NCBI GenBank assembly: GCA_034421095.1
Contig: DAOUKR010000019.1
Span: 62,001 to 126,000 of the forward strand
From: JAGWBG01 sp034421095
GTDB lineage: Bacteria; Chloroflexota; Dehalococcoidia; Lucifugimonadales; JAGWBF01
Direction: 5' to 3'
DNA: 64,000 nt
Of the stretch, positions 34,655-43,212 are shown in pieces. The notes under the pieces were generated by a model, which was given only the letters and a program-made list of their open reading frames with translations, was not told where the DNA came from and ran no database searches. Positions within the stretch are counted from its first letter, which is position 1. Every line of letters begins with the position of its first letter. Position numbers and translations under genes: made by a program.

Positions 34655-36061
34655 CTAAAAGAGCTTGCCCGGGTTCATGATGTCATGGGGGTCGAGGGCT
34701 CGCTTTATGGCCCTTGCGACCTCGAAACCCACCCCCATCTCCCTCGGTAGCAGATGGGTGAGCTTTACGCCGACGCCGTGACAGTACTCCATAGCGCCGC
34801 CCATGTCCTGGGCCAGGGTCAGCACCTCGTCTACGGCCTCTGCCATGCTGTCCAAGGACCCGTCGGTCATCTTGCCTGCCGGAACCATCAGCATGGAGAA
34901 AAGCTCTGGCTGAGTCCAAATGGCGTACTCCGTCACGCGTATTCCCCGACTGGACAAAAGTTCATCACAGCGTCGGCGGTAGTCCAGCACCCTGGACACG
35001 GGAAGGGCCATGTGAAGGTAATCGAAGCCCCTGCCGCGACGACTTTGCCATCGGACGTTGCGGGGCTTGTCCAACATCTCCCGGCGATACCATTCGCCAC
35101 TGCTGTGGCGATTCTTCCAGTACTCCAGGGTCTCCTCTGCCCCCATGTCCTTGCCGCCAAAGTCGCAGCAGACCCGCAGAGACCGGTCTTTTTGGGCCGA
35201 CACCCCCTCCCTGTAGCCCTCGTACATCATGTAGAGACGTACTTGTGCGCCGGGGTGCACATTTTCCCCGTGCTCCTCCGTCAGGTCCACCAGGGCGGGA
35301 CGCAGACCTAAAGCGAAAAGCTCGGCTACGGCGTTGAAGCCCTGGTCGAATGAGTCGAAACCCACGGTGGCGAAGGCCCGTTTCTCCGGCTGACGGAACA
35401 CCCTCAAAGTTGCCTTGGTGATAATGCCGAACACACCTTCTGCGCCCACAAAAAGGTGGTTGAGATTGGGGCCGGAGGAATATTTGGGGACGGAGCGAGT
35501 GTTGAGTACCTCCCCGTTGGACAACACCACCTCCAGGCCCAGGACCTGCTCGCCCATCGGTCCGTAGCTAGCGGCGCGGTAGCCCACGCCGTTGGTGGAG
35601 ATGGTCCCGGCCACCGTTGCTATGGGCACGCTCCAGGGGTCGTGTCCAAGCATCAGGCCATGCTGCTGAAGAGCATTCTCCAGGTTCTCCAGGATGGTTC
35701 CGGCCTCTACCAGCACCGTCATGTCTGCAGAATTTACTTCCAGCACCTTGTTGAGACCTTTCAGGTCCATCACTATCCCGCCCCGCACGGGCAGCGCCGC
35801 TCCCATGACTCCGGTGCCTCCGCCATAGGGAACAATTGGGACTTTATGCTCCGATGCCAGCTTGACTACTTCCACCACCTGGTTGACGGAGCGGGGTACT
35901 ACTACCACGTCGGCAGTGTGTTCGAGGCTTGGGGCGGCCCTGAAAGCACGGGAAGGCGTCAGGGCGTCTGTGGAGTAGCGCTCCAGGTCATATTCTTTGG
36001 TGGAGAGGTTGTCCTGGCCTAAGACGCGGGTTAGAGATTCAACAAGCGCCGCATCAAGCAT
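34655..36061 (-). CDS. FAD-linked oxidase (glycolate/lactate oxidase GlcD-like)
   Basis: 468 residues. The PCMH-type FAD domain has VPYGGGTGVMGAALPVRGG and GTISTNGVGYRAASYGPMG; the C-terminal oxidase cap follows, ending in DPHDIMNPGKLF, a hallmark of the GlcD/vanillyl-alcohol-oxidase group. It oxidises 2-hydroxy acids or related alcohols, passing electrons to FAD. The frame is open further upstream, but the ATG at 36061 starts one base after the cysS stop and begins with the expected LVESLTRVLG helix. It shares direction with cysS. Confidence 0.85.
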   Translation of the reverse strand: MLDAALVESLTRVLGQDNLSTKEYDLERYSTDALTPSRAFRAAPSLEHTADVVVVPRSVNQVVEVVKLASEHKVPIVPYGGGTGVMGAALPVRGGIVMDLKGLNKVLEVNSADMTVLVEAGTILENLENALQQHGLMLGHDPWSVPIATVAGTISTNGVGYRAASYGPMGEQVLGLEVVLSNGEVLNTRSVPKYSSGPNLNHLFVGAEGVFGIITKATLRVFRQPEKRAFATVGFDSFDQGFNAVAELFALGLRPALVDLTEEHGENVHPGAQVRLYMMYEGYREGVSAQKDRSLRVCCDFGGKDMGAEETLEYWKNRHSSGEWYRREMLDKPRNVRWQSRRGRGFDYLHMALPVSRVLDYRRRCDELLSSRGIRVTEYAIWTQPELFSMLMVPAGKMTDGSLDSMAEAVDEVLTLAQDMGGAMEYCHGVGVKLTHLLPREMGVGFEVARAIKRALDPHDIMNPGKLF

Positions 36062-36062
36062 C

Positions 36063-37427
36063 TTATTTGTACTTCCATAAAGTACCCTGGGGAGTGTCTT
36101 CCAGCACCACTCCCAGCTCATCCAGGCGAGACCGTACCTGATCGGCCATTTCGTATTGCCGAGCGGCCCTGAGGTCTGACCTCATGCTGACGAGGAGGTC
36201 TATGAATGGCTTTGCCTCCCCCTCCGCTCCTTTCTTCTGGGGCCGATGGAAGGTCAGCCCCAGGACACTCCCCAGCTTCTCAAGGGTCTTCTGGGCCTGG
36301 CTAACCCCCTGGCCGGACTCCATGGCCCGGTTTATCTCTCGGGCCAGGTCGAAGAGGGCGGCCAGGGCTTGGGGTGTGTTCAAGTCCGAGTCCATTGCCT
36401 GGAGGAACCGTTGCTTGTAGGGCAGAGGGTCGAGGGCGCCTGCTGAGCTTTCCGTGCTCCCGCGCATGACGTTCCGGAGACGCTCGGCTGCCCTTTCGGT
36501 GGCTGATAATCCTTCTTCACTATAGGTCAGGGGGCTTCGGTAATGGGAGCCGAGGAAGAAAATGCGAAGGGCGTCCGGGCTATATTGGTTCAGGGCATCT
36601 TGCAGGGATACCAGGTTGCCCAGGGATTTGCTCATCTTGTCCTCGCCCATTTGAAGGAGACCATTATGCACCCAGTAGCGGACAAAGGGCGTCTTGCCGG
36701 TGTAAGACTCGCTCTGGGCGGTCTCGTTTTCGTGGTGGGGGAAAATCAGGTCCAGGCCGCCGCCGTGGATGTCCAGGGTTTCACCCAGGTACATCAGGGA
36801 CATGGCGGTACACTCTATATGCCAGCCAGGCCTTCCAGGCCCCCACGGACTTTCCCAGGAAGGCTCCCCGTCCTTTGCGGCCTTCCACAGGACGAAGTCC
36901 ATGGGGTGCTCCTTTCCGGCACCCACTTCCACCCGTGCCCCCGCTATCATCCCTTCCAGTGTGCGGTGGCTCAGCTTCCCGTAATCTCCATCCTTGGTGA
37001 CGCGGAAATACACGTCCCCATCGACGGCGTAGGCGTACTCCTTCTCGATTAAGGAGCTTATCACTTCGATGATATGGGGTATCTCTTGGGTGGCTCTGGG
37101 ATATACACTCGCGCTCTTCACGTTGAGGGCGCCCATGTTGTCCATGAACTCCTGGATGTGGCGCTCTGCCAACTCCTGAGGGCAGACTCCCTCCTCCTGC
37201 GCCCGTTGGATAATCTTGTCGTCTACGTCGGTGAAGTTCTGGACGTGTTCCACCTCGTACCCCTGGAACTCCAGGTAGCGACGCAGGACGTCGAAGATGA
37301 CGTAGCTCATGGCATGTCCCATGTGGCAGGGAGCGTAGGGTGTGATCCCGCACACGTACATCTTCACCTTATCGCCGGCGGGAACGAATTCTTCGTCCCG
37401 TCCCGTGATAGTGTTGTACAGCCTCAT
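36063..37427 (-). CDS. cysS: Cysteinyl-tRNA synthetase
   Basis: 454 residues. The HIGH box is HMGH at 35-38, the zinc ligands include C26 and the GWHIECTAMS cysteine, and the KMSKS box is present in EDKMSKSLGN. It charges tRNA-Cys. The start overlaps the ispF stop by four bases. The order PIN/TRAM-ispD-ispF-cysS matches that of many Gram-positive bacteria. Confidence 0.96.
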   Translation of the reverse strand: MRLYNTITGRDEEFVPAGDKVKMYVCGITPYAPCHMGHAMSYVIFDVLRRYLEFQGYEVEHVQNFTDVDDKIIQRAQEEGVCPQELAERHIQEFMDNMGALNVKSASVYPRATQEIPHIIEVISSLIEKEYAYAVDGDVYFRVTKDGDYGKLSHRTLEGMIAGARVEVGAGKEHPMDFVLWKAAKDGEPSWESPWGPGRPGWHIECTAMSLMYLGETLDIHGGGLDLIFPHHENETAQSESYTGKTPFVRYWVHNGLLQMGEDKMSKSLGNLVSLQDALNQYSPDALRIFFLGSHYRSPLTYSEEGLSATERAAERLRNVMRGSTESSAGALDPLPYKQRFLQAMDSDLNTPQALAALFDLAREINRAMESGQGVSQAQKTLEKLGSVLGLTFHRPQKKGAEGEAKPFIDLLVSMRSDLRAARQYEMADQVRSRLDELGVVLEDTPQGTLWKYK

Positions 37428-37906
37428 GCTGTCTCCTCCAACAAAGCCACCGCATAGGCGGCCATGCCTTCTTCCCTACCCACGAAGCCCAGATGGTCGG
37501 TAGTAGTGGCCTTGATACTTACACGGCCTTCGGGAAGGGAGAGCGCGGCGCCTATCTTCTCTTTCATGTTCTTGATATGTGGGCCGAGAACCGGCCTTTG
37601 AGCCAACATTGTAGCATCAATGTTTACAGTCCGCCAACCGCCCCCGCGAGTAAGCTCCGATACTGTTGAGAGTAGAATAAGGCTGGAAATGCCCTCATAG
37701 CGGGGGTCACCGGAGGGGAAATGAACACCTTTGTCGCCCAATCCCGCGGCGCCAAGCATTGCGTCCATGATAGCGTGTACCAGCACGTCGCCATCGCTGT
37801 GGCCAGAAAGCCCCTTGTGGAAAGGGACCTCTACGCCCCCCAACACCAAGGGTCTCCCCTCCTTCAGAGGGTGGGCGTCGAATCCTATACCTACCCTTGA
37901 CGCCAC
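37424..37906 (-). CDS. ispF: 2-C-methyl-D-erythritol 2,4-cyclodiphosphate synthase
   Basis: 160 residues. Metal ligands are D10 and H12 in GFDAHPL and a His in LSGHSDGDVLVHA. KATTTDHLGFVGREEG at the C-terminus is also conserved. It catalyses a late step of the MEP isoprenoid pathway. It overlaps both ispD and cysS, so the three are coupled. Confidence 0.95.
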   Translation of the reverse strand: MASRVGIGFDAHPLKEGRPLVLGGVEVPFHKGLSGHSDGDVLVHAIMDAMLGAAGLGDKGVHFPSGDPRYEGISSLILLSTVSELTRGGGWRTVNIDATMLAQRPVLGPHIKNMKEKIGAALSLPEGRVSIKATTTDHLGFVGREEGMAAYAVALLEETA

Positions 37907-38646
37907 TGATTGCCCTCCTCGGGTTGCCCTGTGGTATGGTCCATTGCCCTCAAGAATGTCTCGGCTACGGCCAAGTCTTCGGGCGTAGTGACCTTGATGT
38001 TGCTGTAGGAACCCATGAACACCTTGACCTTGTGGCCCAGGCTCTCGACCATAGAGGCGTCGTCAGTGACCGTCTTCTCACAAGTACGGTGGGCTTGAAG
38101 AAGCAGGTCATATCTGAACACCTGGGGCGTCTGGACCATCCAGAGAGTATCCCTGGGTGGAGTGGACTCCACCAAGTGTGAGGAAGATACTATCTTGATG
38201 GTATCCTTGCAAGGCACTGCCGCAACTGCTGCCCCTGTCTCCTGGGCTGCATCCAGTCCCCGCTCCAGAATGTCCGGGTCGAAGCATGGACGTGCGCCGT
38301 CGTGGATTACTATCCAGGGGTTCCTTCCATCGGGAAGGCGTTCCAAGCCCAGCCGTACCGAGTCCTGGCGGCGCTCCCCACCCTGGCAGACGGATACCAC
38401 CTTGCGCCAACCCCGGTCTTCTGCGAGGGCCTGGCCCCTGTCCAGGTTGTGCGGGGACAGGACCAGGACTATGTCACGGACGAGAGGGCAACGTTCAAAG
38501 GCATCTACCGTGTGGGTTATGAGGGGTAAGCCAAAGAGGGTGGTAAATATCTTGTCTACGTTACCCATACGGCGGCTCTCTCCCGCCGCCACGATAATTG
38601 CCCCCAGGTGAGCGGGTCTGGACTCCTCTCTATCAGGACAAGACAT
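37891..38646 (-). CDS. ispD: 2-C-methyl-D-erythritol 4-phosphate cytidylyltransferase
   Basis: 251 residues. The nucleotide-binding loop is AIIVAAGESRRMG with the Lys in VDKIF; later motifs are IHDGARPC and DDASMVESLG. It makes CDP-methylerythritol in the MEP pathway. Both ends overlap or adjoin neighbours: eight bases after the PIN/TRAM gene, 16 bases overlap with ispF. Confidence 0.93.
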   Translation of the reverse strand: MSCPDREESRPAHLGAIIVAAGESRRMGNVDKIFTTLFGLPLITHTVDAFERCPLVRDIVLVLSPHNLDRGQALAEDRGWRKVVSVCQGGERRQDSVRLGLERLPDGRNPWIVIHDGARPCFDPDILERGLDAAQETGAAVAAVPCKDTIKIVSSSHLVESTPPRDTLWMVQTPQVFRYDLLLQAHRTCEKTVTDDASMVESLGHKVKVFMGSYSNIKVTTPEDLAVAETFLRAMDHTTGQPEEGNQWRQG

Positions 38647-38654
38647 CCCCGCTC

Positions 38655-39497
38655 CTACCCCACTTTGAGGTGAGCGAAGATAATGCGCCCAGCTGCGGTC
38701 TGCAGGACGCGGCTCACCGTCACATCCCGTAAGCTGTGCAAATGGCGCTGGCCGCCTTCTACTACTACCATGGTGCCATCATCAAGGAAGGCAACGCCTT
38801 GGCCTACCTCTTTGCCCTCCTGGACGATGTTCACAGTCAGGTTTTCGCCGGGGAGCACCATAGGCTTCAAAGCGTTGGCTAGCTCGTTTACGTTGAGCAC
38901 CTGAATGCCCTGAACCTCGGCCACTCTGTTCAGGTTGAAGTCCGTAGTCAGAATGGAGGACTTCATAGATTTGGCAAGCTTCACCAGCTGGCTGTCCACC
39001 TCTGCACCTTTGAACAGCTCTGCATCCAGGATTTGAATTGGCACGTTGGTTTCCTTGCGGAGCTTGGCCAGTGCCTCAAGCCCATTACGTCCACGGGCTC
39101 TCCGCAATGAGTCGTTGGAGTCGGCGATGTGGCGCAATTCATCCATCACGAAGCCCGGTATGATTAGGGTGCCTTGAATAAACCCGCTCAGGCCCAGGTC
39201 TGCGATGCGGCCATCTATTATTGCACTGGTATCCACCAATATCCGGCCGTTAGATGAATTATAGGAAGAAGAGTCCGCCAGGGCCTTGGGCAAGATGTAG
39301 CTCATCTCTCCGGACCTATGGCTCCCCACCCACATCCCGATTAGCCCCAGAGAGAAGCTGATAATTAGAGGAATGCCCCAACTGAACCATCCGTCCAGAT
39401 TAAACAGAGGGATGGAGATGAGCGCAGCTATCACCAGCCCTACCACCAGACCGGCAGTGGTTGTTATAAGGGTGGCAAAAGGCATTTGGTTCGGCAT
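38655..39497 (-). CDS. PIN/TRAM domain membrane protein (YacL-like)
   Basis: 280 residues. Two or more membrane spans lie in residues 1-60, then a PIN domain with acidic residues in LVDTSAIIDGRIADL and TTDFNLNRVAEV, and a C-terminal TRAM domain ending near SRVLQTAAGRIIFAH. It is a probable membrane-bound RNase whose target is unknown. It is first in the ispD-ispF-cysS transcript. Confidence 0.88.
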   Translation of the reverse strand: MPNQMPFATLITTTAGLVVGLVIAALISIPLFNLDGWFSWGIPLIISFSLGLIGMWVGSHRSGEMSYILPKALADSSSYNSSNGRILVDTSAIIDGRIADLGLSGFIQGTLIIPGFVMDELRHIADSNDSLRRARGRNGLEALAKLRKETNVPIQILDAELFKGAEVDSQLVKLAKSMKSSILTTDFNLNRVAEVQGIQVLNVNELANALKPMVLPGENLTVNIVQEGKEVGQGVAFLDDGTMVVVEGGQRHLHSLRDVTVSRVLQTAAGRIIFAHLKVG

Positions 39498-39901
39498 ATT
39501 CAGGACTTTGTCCAGCGGCCTAAAGCCTATGAATGTTATCGCTAACCCCCCGATTAAGAGTTCGCTAGGTATAGAGACAGAACGTTAGTGTGATATTAAA
39601 GTGTAAATTATAGACTGCCACATGATACATGATACCATAAAGCGCAACGTCAAGAAAGACGGGGTCCTTCTCAGGATCTTTTCGTTGTCATTCTGAGGAG
39701 CAAAGCGACGAAGAATCTAAGAAAACCCTGAACAACTTACGTCATTCCGGCCCTGAGCCGGAATCCAGTCCGCCTCAGACGGATGGATAGTCTGGATACT
39801 GGCTTCCGCCAGTATGACGGGTTGACAGGTCGCCCTTTCCGACTTAGTCAGAGTTTCCTCAGATATTCCCTTACCCGTTAGTAGTACAGGGGGGTACAAG
39901 G
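39498..39901. repeat. Intergenic region with dispersed repeat (39687-39853)
   Basis: The left part to 39686 holds the likely promoter of the PIN/TRAM operon and is AT-richer. From 39687 come a GTCATTCTGAGGAG module, a GTCATTCCGGC...GCCGGAATCCAG module at 39741 and a tail at 39808-39853 that matches the tail at 12801-12844. No gene seen. Confidence 0.75.
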
Positions 39902-40933
39902 TCAGTCTGAGTTCAAAAGGCGCTTCACGGTTCCGATAATCCTGGGAGCGTCGGGTATGTATACTCCCTCAAGGGGCTTGCTGTATGGCACTGGTGTATG
40001 GGGGGCAGTAACCTTCGTTGGAGGAGCATCCAGATAGTCGAAGGCCTCTTCTGCTACTGCGGAGCAAATGTCGGCAGCCACGCCACAACGGGGGGTATCC
40101 TCGTCTACCACCACCATGCGGTGGGTCTTCCGTACCGAGTCCAGGATGAGGTCATAATCTATGGGTGAAACGCTCATCAGGTCAACTACCTCTGCATCTA
40201 TCCCCTCTGAAGCCAGGGTTTCCGCTGCCTCAAGGCACACCAGGGTCATTCGGGACATGCCCACCAGGGTAATGTCCTTCCCTGGTCTCACGATGCGCGC
40301 CTTGCCCAGAGGTATAGCGTAGGAGTCCTCCGGCACCGGGCCCGTCTCCGGGTAAAGCATTTTGTGCTCGAAGAAAATTACTGGGTCGTCGTCCCGGATG
40401 GCAGAGACCAGCAGTCCCTTGGCCGTATACGGGTCGCAGGGCACCACGCCTTTGATGCCCGGTATGTGGCTGAAGATTGAGTAAAAGGACTCGGAATGTT
40501 GGGCGGCCGAGCCTGTTCCGGCGCCGATGCGGGTGAGAAGGGTGAAGGGGACCTTGACCTGTCCCCCGTACATGTACCTCATTTTGGCGGCATTGTTCAG
40601 AATCTGGTCCATGCACACCCCTATGAAATCCACGAACATAAGCTCGGCAATGGGGCGCAGACCAGTTGAGGCGGCGCCAATGGCCGTGCCCACAAAGGCT
40701 GCCTCGGAAAGGGGTGTATCCAGGACCCTCTGAGACCCGAACCTCTGTATAAGGCCCACCGTGGTCTTGAAGGCACCACCCCAGGCGTCCTGAATGCCCA
40801 GATGCTCCCTTCCCGCACCCCCGGCGATCTCCTCCCCCATGATAATCACGTTGGGGTCCCGCTCCATCTCCTGCATCAGAGCCTCGTTGATTGCTTCCCT
40901 GTAGCGAATCCGCCTGTCTGTGGTGGTAGTCAT
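39902..40933 (-). CDS. 2-oxoacid dehydrogenase E1 component, beta subunit (second set)
   Basis: 343 residues. The conserved Glu region is DTPLSEAAFVGTAIGAASTG and the transketolase folds are complete. AGGAG lies before the ATG at 40933, which is preferred over the one five codons upstream. It pairs with the alpha subunit just upstream at 41000-42007. No E2 or E3 lies nearby, so this E1 may use the acoC-type E2 at 3085 or one encoded elsewhere. Confidence 0.85.
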   Translation of the reverse strand: MTTTTDRRIRYREAINEALMQEMERDPNVIIMGEEIAGGAGREHLGIQDAWGGAFKTTVGLIQRFGSQRVLDTPLSEAAFVGTAIGAASTGLRPIAELMFVDFIGVCMDQILNNAAKMRYMYGGQVKVPFTLLTRIGAGTGSAAQHSESFYSIFSHIPGIKGVVPCDPYTAKGLLVSAIRDDDPVIFFEHKMLYPETGPVPEDSYAIPLGKARIVRPGKDITLVGMSRMTLVCLEAAETLASEGIDAEVVDLMSVSPIDYDLILDSVRKTHRMVVVDEDTPRCGVAADICSAVAEEAFDYLDAPPTKVTAPHTPVPYSKPLEGVYIPDAPRIIGTVKRLLNSD

Positions 40934-40999
40934 GGCCTCTCCTTCCATTAAGAGATGTACCTATCCTGTCACGGAAGAGGTCAGGTAACTCTGAAAGCG

Positions 41000-42007
41000 T
41001 TAGATAGCCATGTTAGCGCCCCGCTTCAGTTCCGACATTGGATAGTCCACGTACACGTCGGTGTATACCTCTTCCCCCGGTGGCAAGGGGCTGGCATCGG
41101 CGAATTTGATTCCATCCCGGATTTCCTGCTCAATCCTTCCGTCAATGGCATCCAGCTCCTCCTGATTTATGACCCCTTCCTCCAGGACCCGCGTTCTGAA
41201 CAGGATGAGGGGGTCGCGGCTGCGCCAGTGGGTCTCCTCTTCCTCGGTGCGGTATGTCCGGGGGTTATCGAACACGGTATGGCCGTAGTAACGGTAGGTC
41301 TTGCACTCCAGGAGGCTGGGACCCTGGCCGGAGCGTGCTCTCTCCACAGCCTGACCCGCCGCCTCATAGACGGCGAACACGTCCATACCGTCTACCACAA
41401 TCCCCGGCATGTTGTATGCAGCCCCTCTGTCGGCCACGTTCTCTATGGAGAGAGCGTACTCCACCGGGGTTGACTCGGCATAATGGTTGTTTTCGCAAGC
41501 GAAGATTACAGGGAGCCTCCATACTGATGCCAGGTTCATGCACTCGTGGAGCACACCCTGGTTGGCGCCGCCGTCACCGAAGAAGGCCACGGCAACCTGG
41601 CCGGTGGCTTTGAGGGAACTTGTAAGGGCTGCGCCCACCGCCAGGGGCACACTTCCCGCCACGATGCCATTGGTCCCCAACATTCCCTTGCTCATGTCGG
41701 CGATGTGCATGGAGCCGCCCTTGCCCTTGTTGGTGCCATTGGAGCGGCCAAATAGCTCCGACATCATCAGGGTAGGGTCAACGCCCTTGGCTATGCAGTG
41801 GCCGTGGCCCCGGTGGGTGCTGGCAATGTAGTCCGTGTCCTTCAGGTGGGCGCATATACCGGTGGGGACCGCCTCCTGTCCTGCCGACGAATGCACGGAC
41901 CCTGAGAGGGCGCGCTGTCCCATCTCGTAGATGCCAAGCTCCTCGAAATTGCGGATGGTGACCATAGTTTCGTATAGCTTGAGAAGGGTCTCTCGAGTCA
42001 GGTCCAT
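41000..42007 (-). CDS. 2-oxoacid dehydrogenase E1 component, alpha subunit (second set)
   Basis: 335 residues. The thiamine pyrophosphate motif runs from FFGDGGANQG to ENNHYA, around residues 145-178. It is clearly related to the product of 888-1877 but differs at many positions, so the sets are old paralogues. AAGGGGG precedes the ATG. It lies between the SAM hydrolase gene and the E1 beta gene on the minus strand. Confidence 0.85.
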   Translation of the reverse strand: MDLTRETLLKLYETMVTIRNFEELGIYEMGQRALSGSVHSSAGQEAVPTGICAHLKDTDYIASTHRGHGHCIAKGVDPTLMMSELFGRSNGTNKGKGGSMHIADMSKGMLGTNGIVAGSVPLAVGAALTSSLKATGQVAVAFFGDGGANQGVLHECMNLASVWRLPVIFACENNHYAESTPVEYALSIENVADRGAAYNMPGIVVDGMDVFAVYEAAGQAVERARSGQGPSLLECKTYRYYGHTVFDNPRTYRTEEEETHWRSRDPLILFRTRVLEEGVINQEELDAIDGRIEQEIRDGIKFADASPLPPGEEVYTDVYVDYPMSELKRGANMAI

Positions 42008-42118
42008 AGCGGCCCCCTTGGGTCTTGATATGAGGTCTTGAGGGTTGGTGAAAGGTCTTTCAATGCCACAATCTTAAGCACGGGCCGCAGGGTATGTCAA
42101 TAGTGAAGGAATCAGCCC

Positions 42119-42952
42119 CTATGCCCCGGGCTTCCTAACCCTGACTTCCTCCTCCACGCCTACCCCCAGGCTGTGGGCCGCACTGCCGTTCCTCACCGAT
42201 AGCTCCAGGGTATCGTTGCTACCAATGATAGCCAGAAGCCACTCGCCCTCTGCATAGGAACGGCTTATCCCTGGGATGCAGTGTTCTTTGATTCCGACGG
42301 TTATGGCGTGCCCCCGGGACAGCAGGGATGCGGGGATGTCGGTTATCAGGTTGCCGAAACGGTCCACGTGGACCACCCGGCCGGTCAGGGTGTCGCCCCT
42401 CCATTGGGGCTGCGTGACGGGTAGGTAGGTGAGCAGGTGAATCTCCTCGCCCAGCCGGTCCTCCGGGACCCCCAGGGAGAGATGGGCGGCCACCGGTGCG
42501 AAGACATCACGGCCGTGAAAGGTGGAGCTAACGGGATGCAGCCAGAATTCGGGATTGTTGAGTCGGTAAGCCCTGTAGCCATTAGGTACTTGCATCCGGG
42601 AGCCGGTTGATGTCTCCGGCTCGTCGTGAAAGCCTTCCTTGAGGACATAGCTGAAGACGCCGTTATCCGGCCCAAGGAAGTAGGCCGACGGGGTAACAAG
42701 GAGGAGGGCGCTTCGGGACGTGCCGACTCCGGGGTCCACAACGGCCACGTGCAGCGTTCCCTTGGGGAAGAACCGATGGCTGCTTCCAATGATGAAGGCC
42801 CCCTCCAGGATGGACTGGGGTTGCACGTCGTGGCTGATGTCTATGATGGAAGCGTGGCGGTTGATGCTGTGTATGACGCCCTTCATCACTCCCACGTAGG
42901 GGTCTTGGGTGCCGAAATCGGTGGTGAGGGTTATGATGGGTGAAATATCCAT
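42119..42952 (-). CDS. SAM hydroxide adenosyltransferase (DUF62, fluorinase-like family)
   Basis: 277 residues. The N-terminal domain has ITLTTDFGTQDPYVGVMKG, HDVQPQ, and VVDPGVGTSR; the C-terminal barrel has VVHVDRFGNLITDIP. This family hydrolyses S-adenosylmethionine to adenosine and methionine, and is related to fluorinase and chlorinase. The halide-specific loop of those enzymes is not evident. Located 36 bases after secG; the reason for that neighbourhood is unknown. No strong ribosome binding site is seen. Confidence 0.88.
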   Translation of the reverse strand: MDISPIITLTTDFGTQDPYVGVMKGVIHSINRHASIIDISHDVQPQSILEGAFIIGSSHRFFPKGTLHVAVVDPGVGTSRSALLLVTPSAYFLGPDNGVFSYVLKEGFHDEPETSTGSRMQVPNGYRAYRLNNPEFWLHPVSSTFHGRDVFAPVAAHLSLGVPEDRLGEEIHLLTYLPVTQPQWRGDTLTGRVVHVDRFGNLITDIPASLLSRGHAITVGIKEHCIPGISRSYAEGEWLLAIIGSNDTLELSVRNGSAAHSLGVGVEEEVRVRKPGA

Positions 42953-42988
42953 TGAGCTTGGGAGAAACGTTTCAACCGGCGCTCGATG

Positions 42989-43198
42989 CTACACGAATCT
43001 GACGCTTATGATGGACATAATCAGAAAGACCGCGGCCAGTGCGATGGTAGACTGAAAAAGGGTTTTTTCCATGCCCCGACGAGTGCGAAAGGTAGTCTGG
43101 GTGCTGCCGAAGAACCCGGAGCCTGCCTCCCGCACCTGTAGAAGTATGACCAGCACCAATATTATGGAGATAAGTATCTGAGCTATGTTGAGAGCCAA
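42989..43198 (-). CDS. secG: Protein translocase subunit SecG
   Basis: 69 residues with two membrane spans. The link ILLQVREAGSGFFGSTQ resembles the LLQxxxxxGLG..FGG region of SecG. RRGMEKTLFQST leads into the second span. It assists the SecYE channel. The start is TTG with GGGGAAAGG upstream. It begins 14 bases after gatB. Confidence 0.88.
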   Translation of the reverse strand: MALNIAQILISIILVLVILLQVREAGSGFFGSTQTTFRTRRGMEKTLFQSTIALAAVFLIMSIISVRFV

Positions 43199-43212
43199 TG
43201 CCTTTCCCCTAT

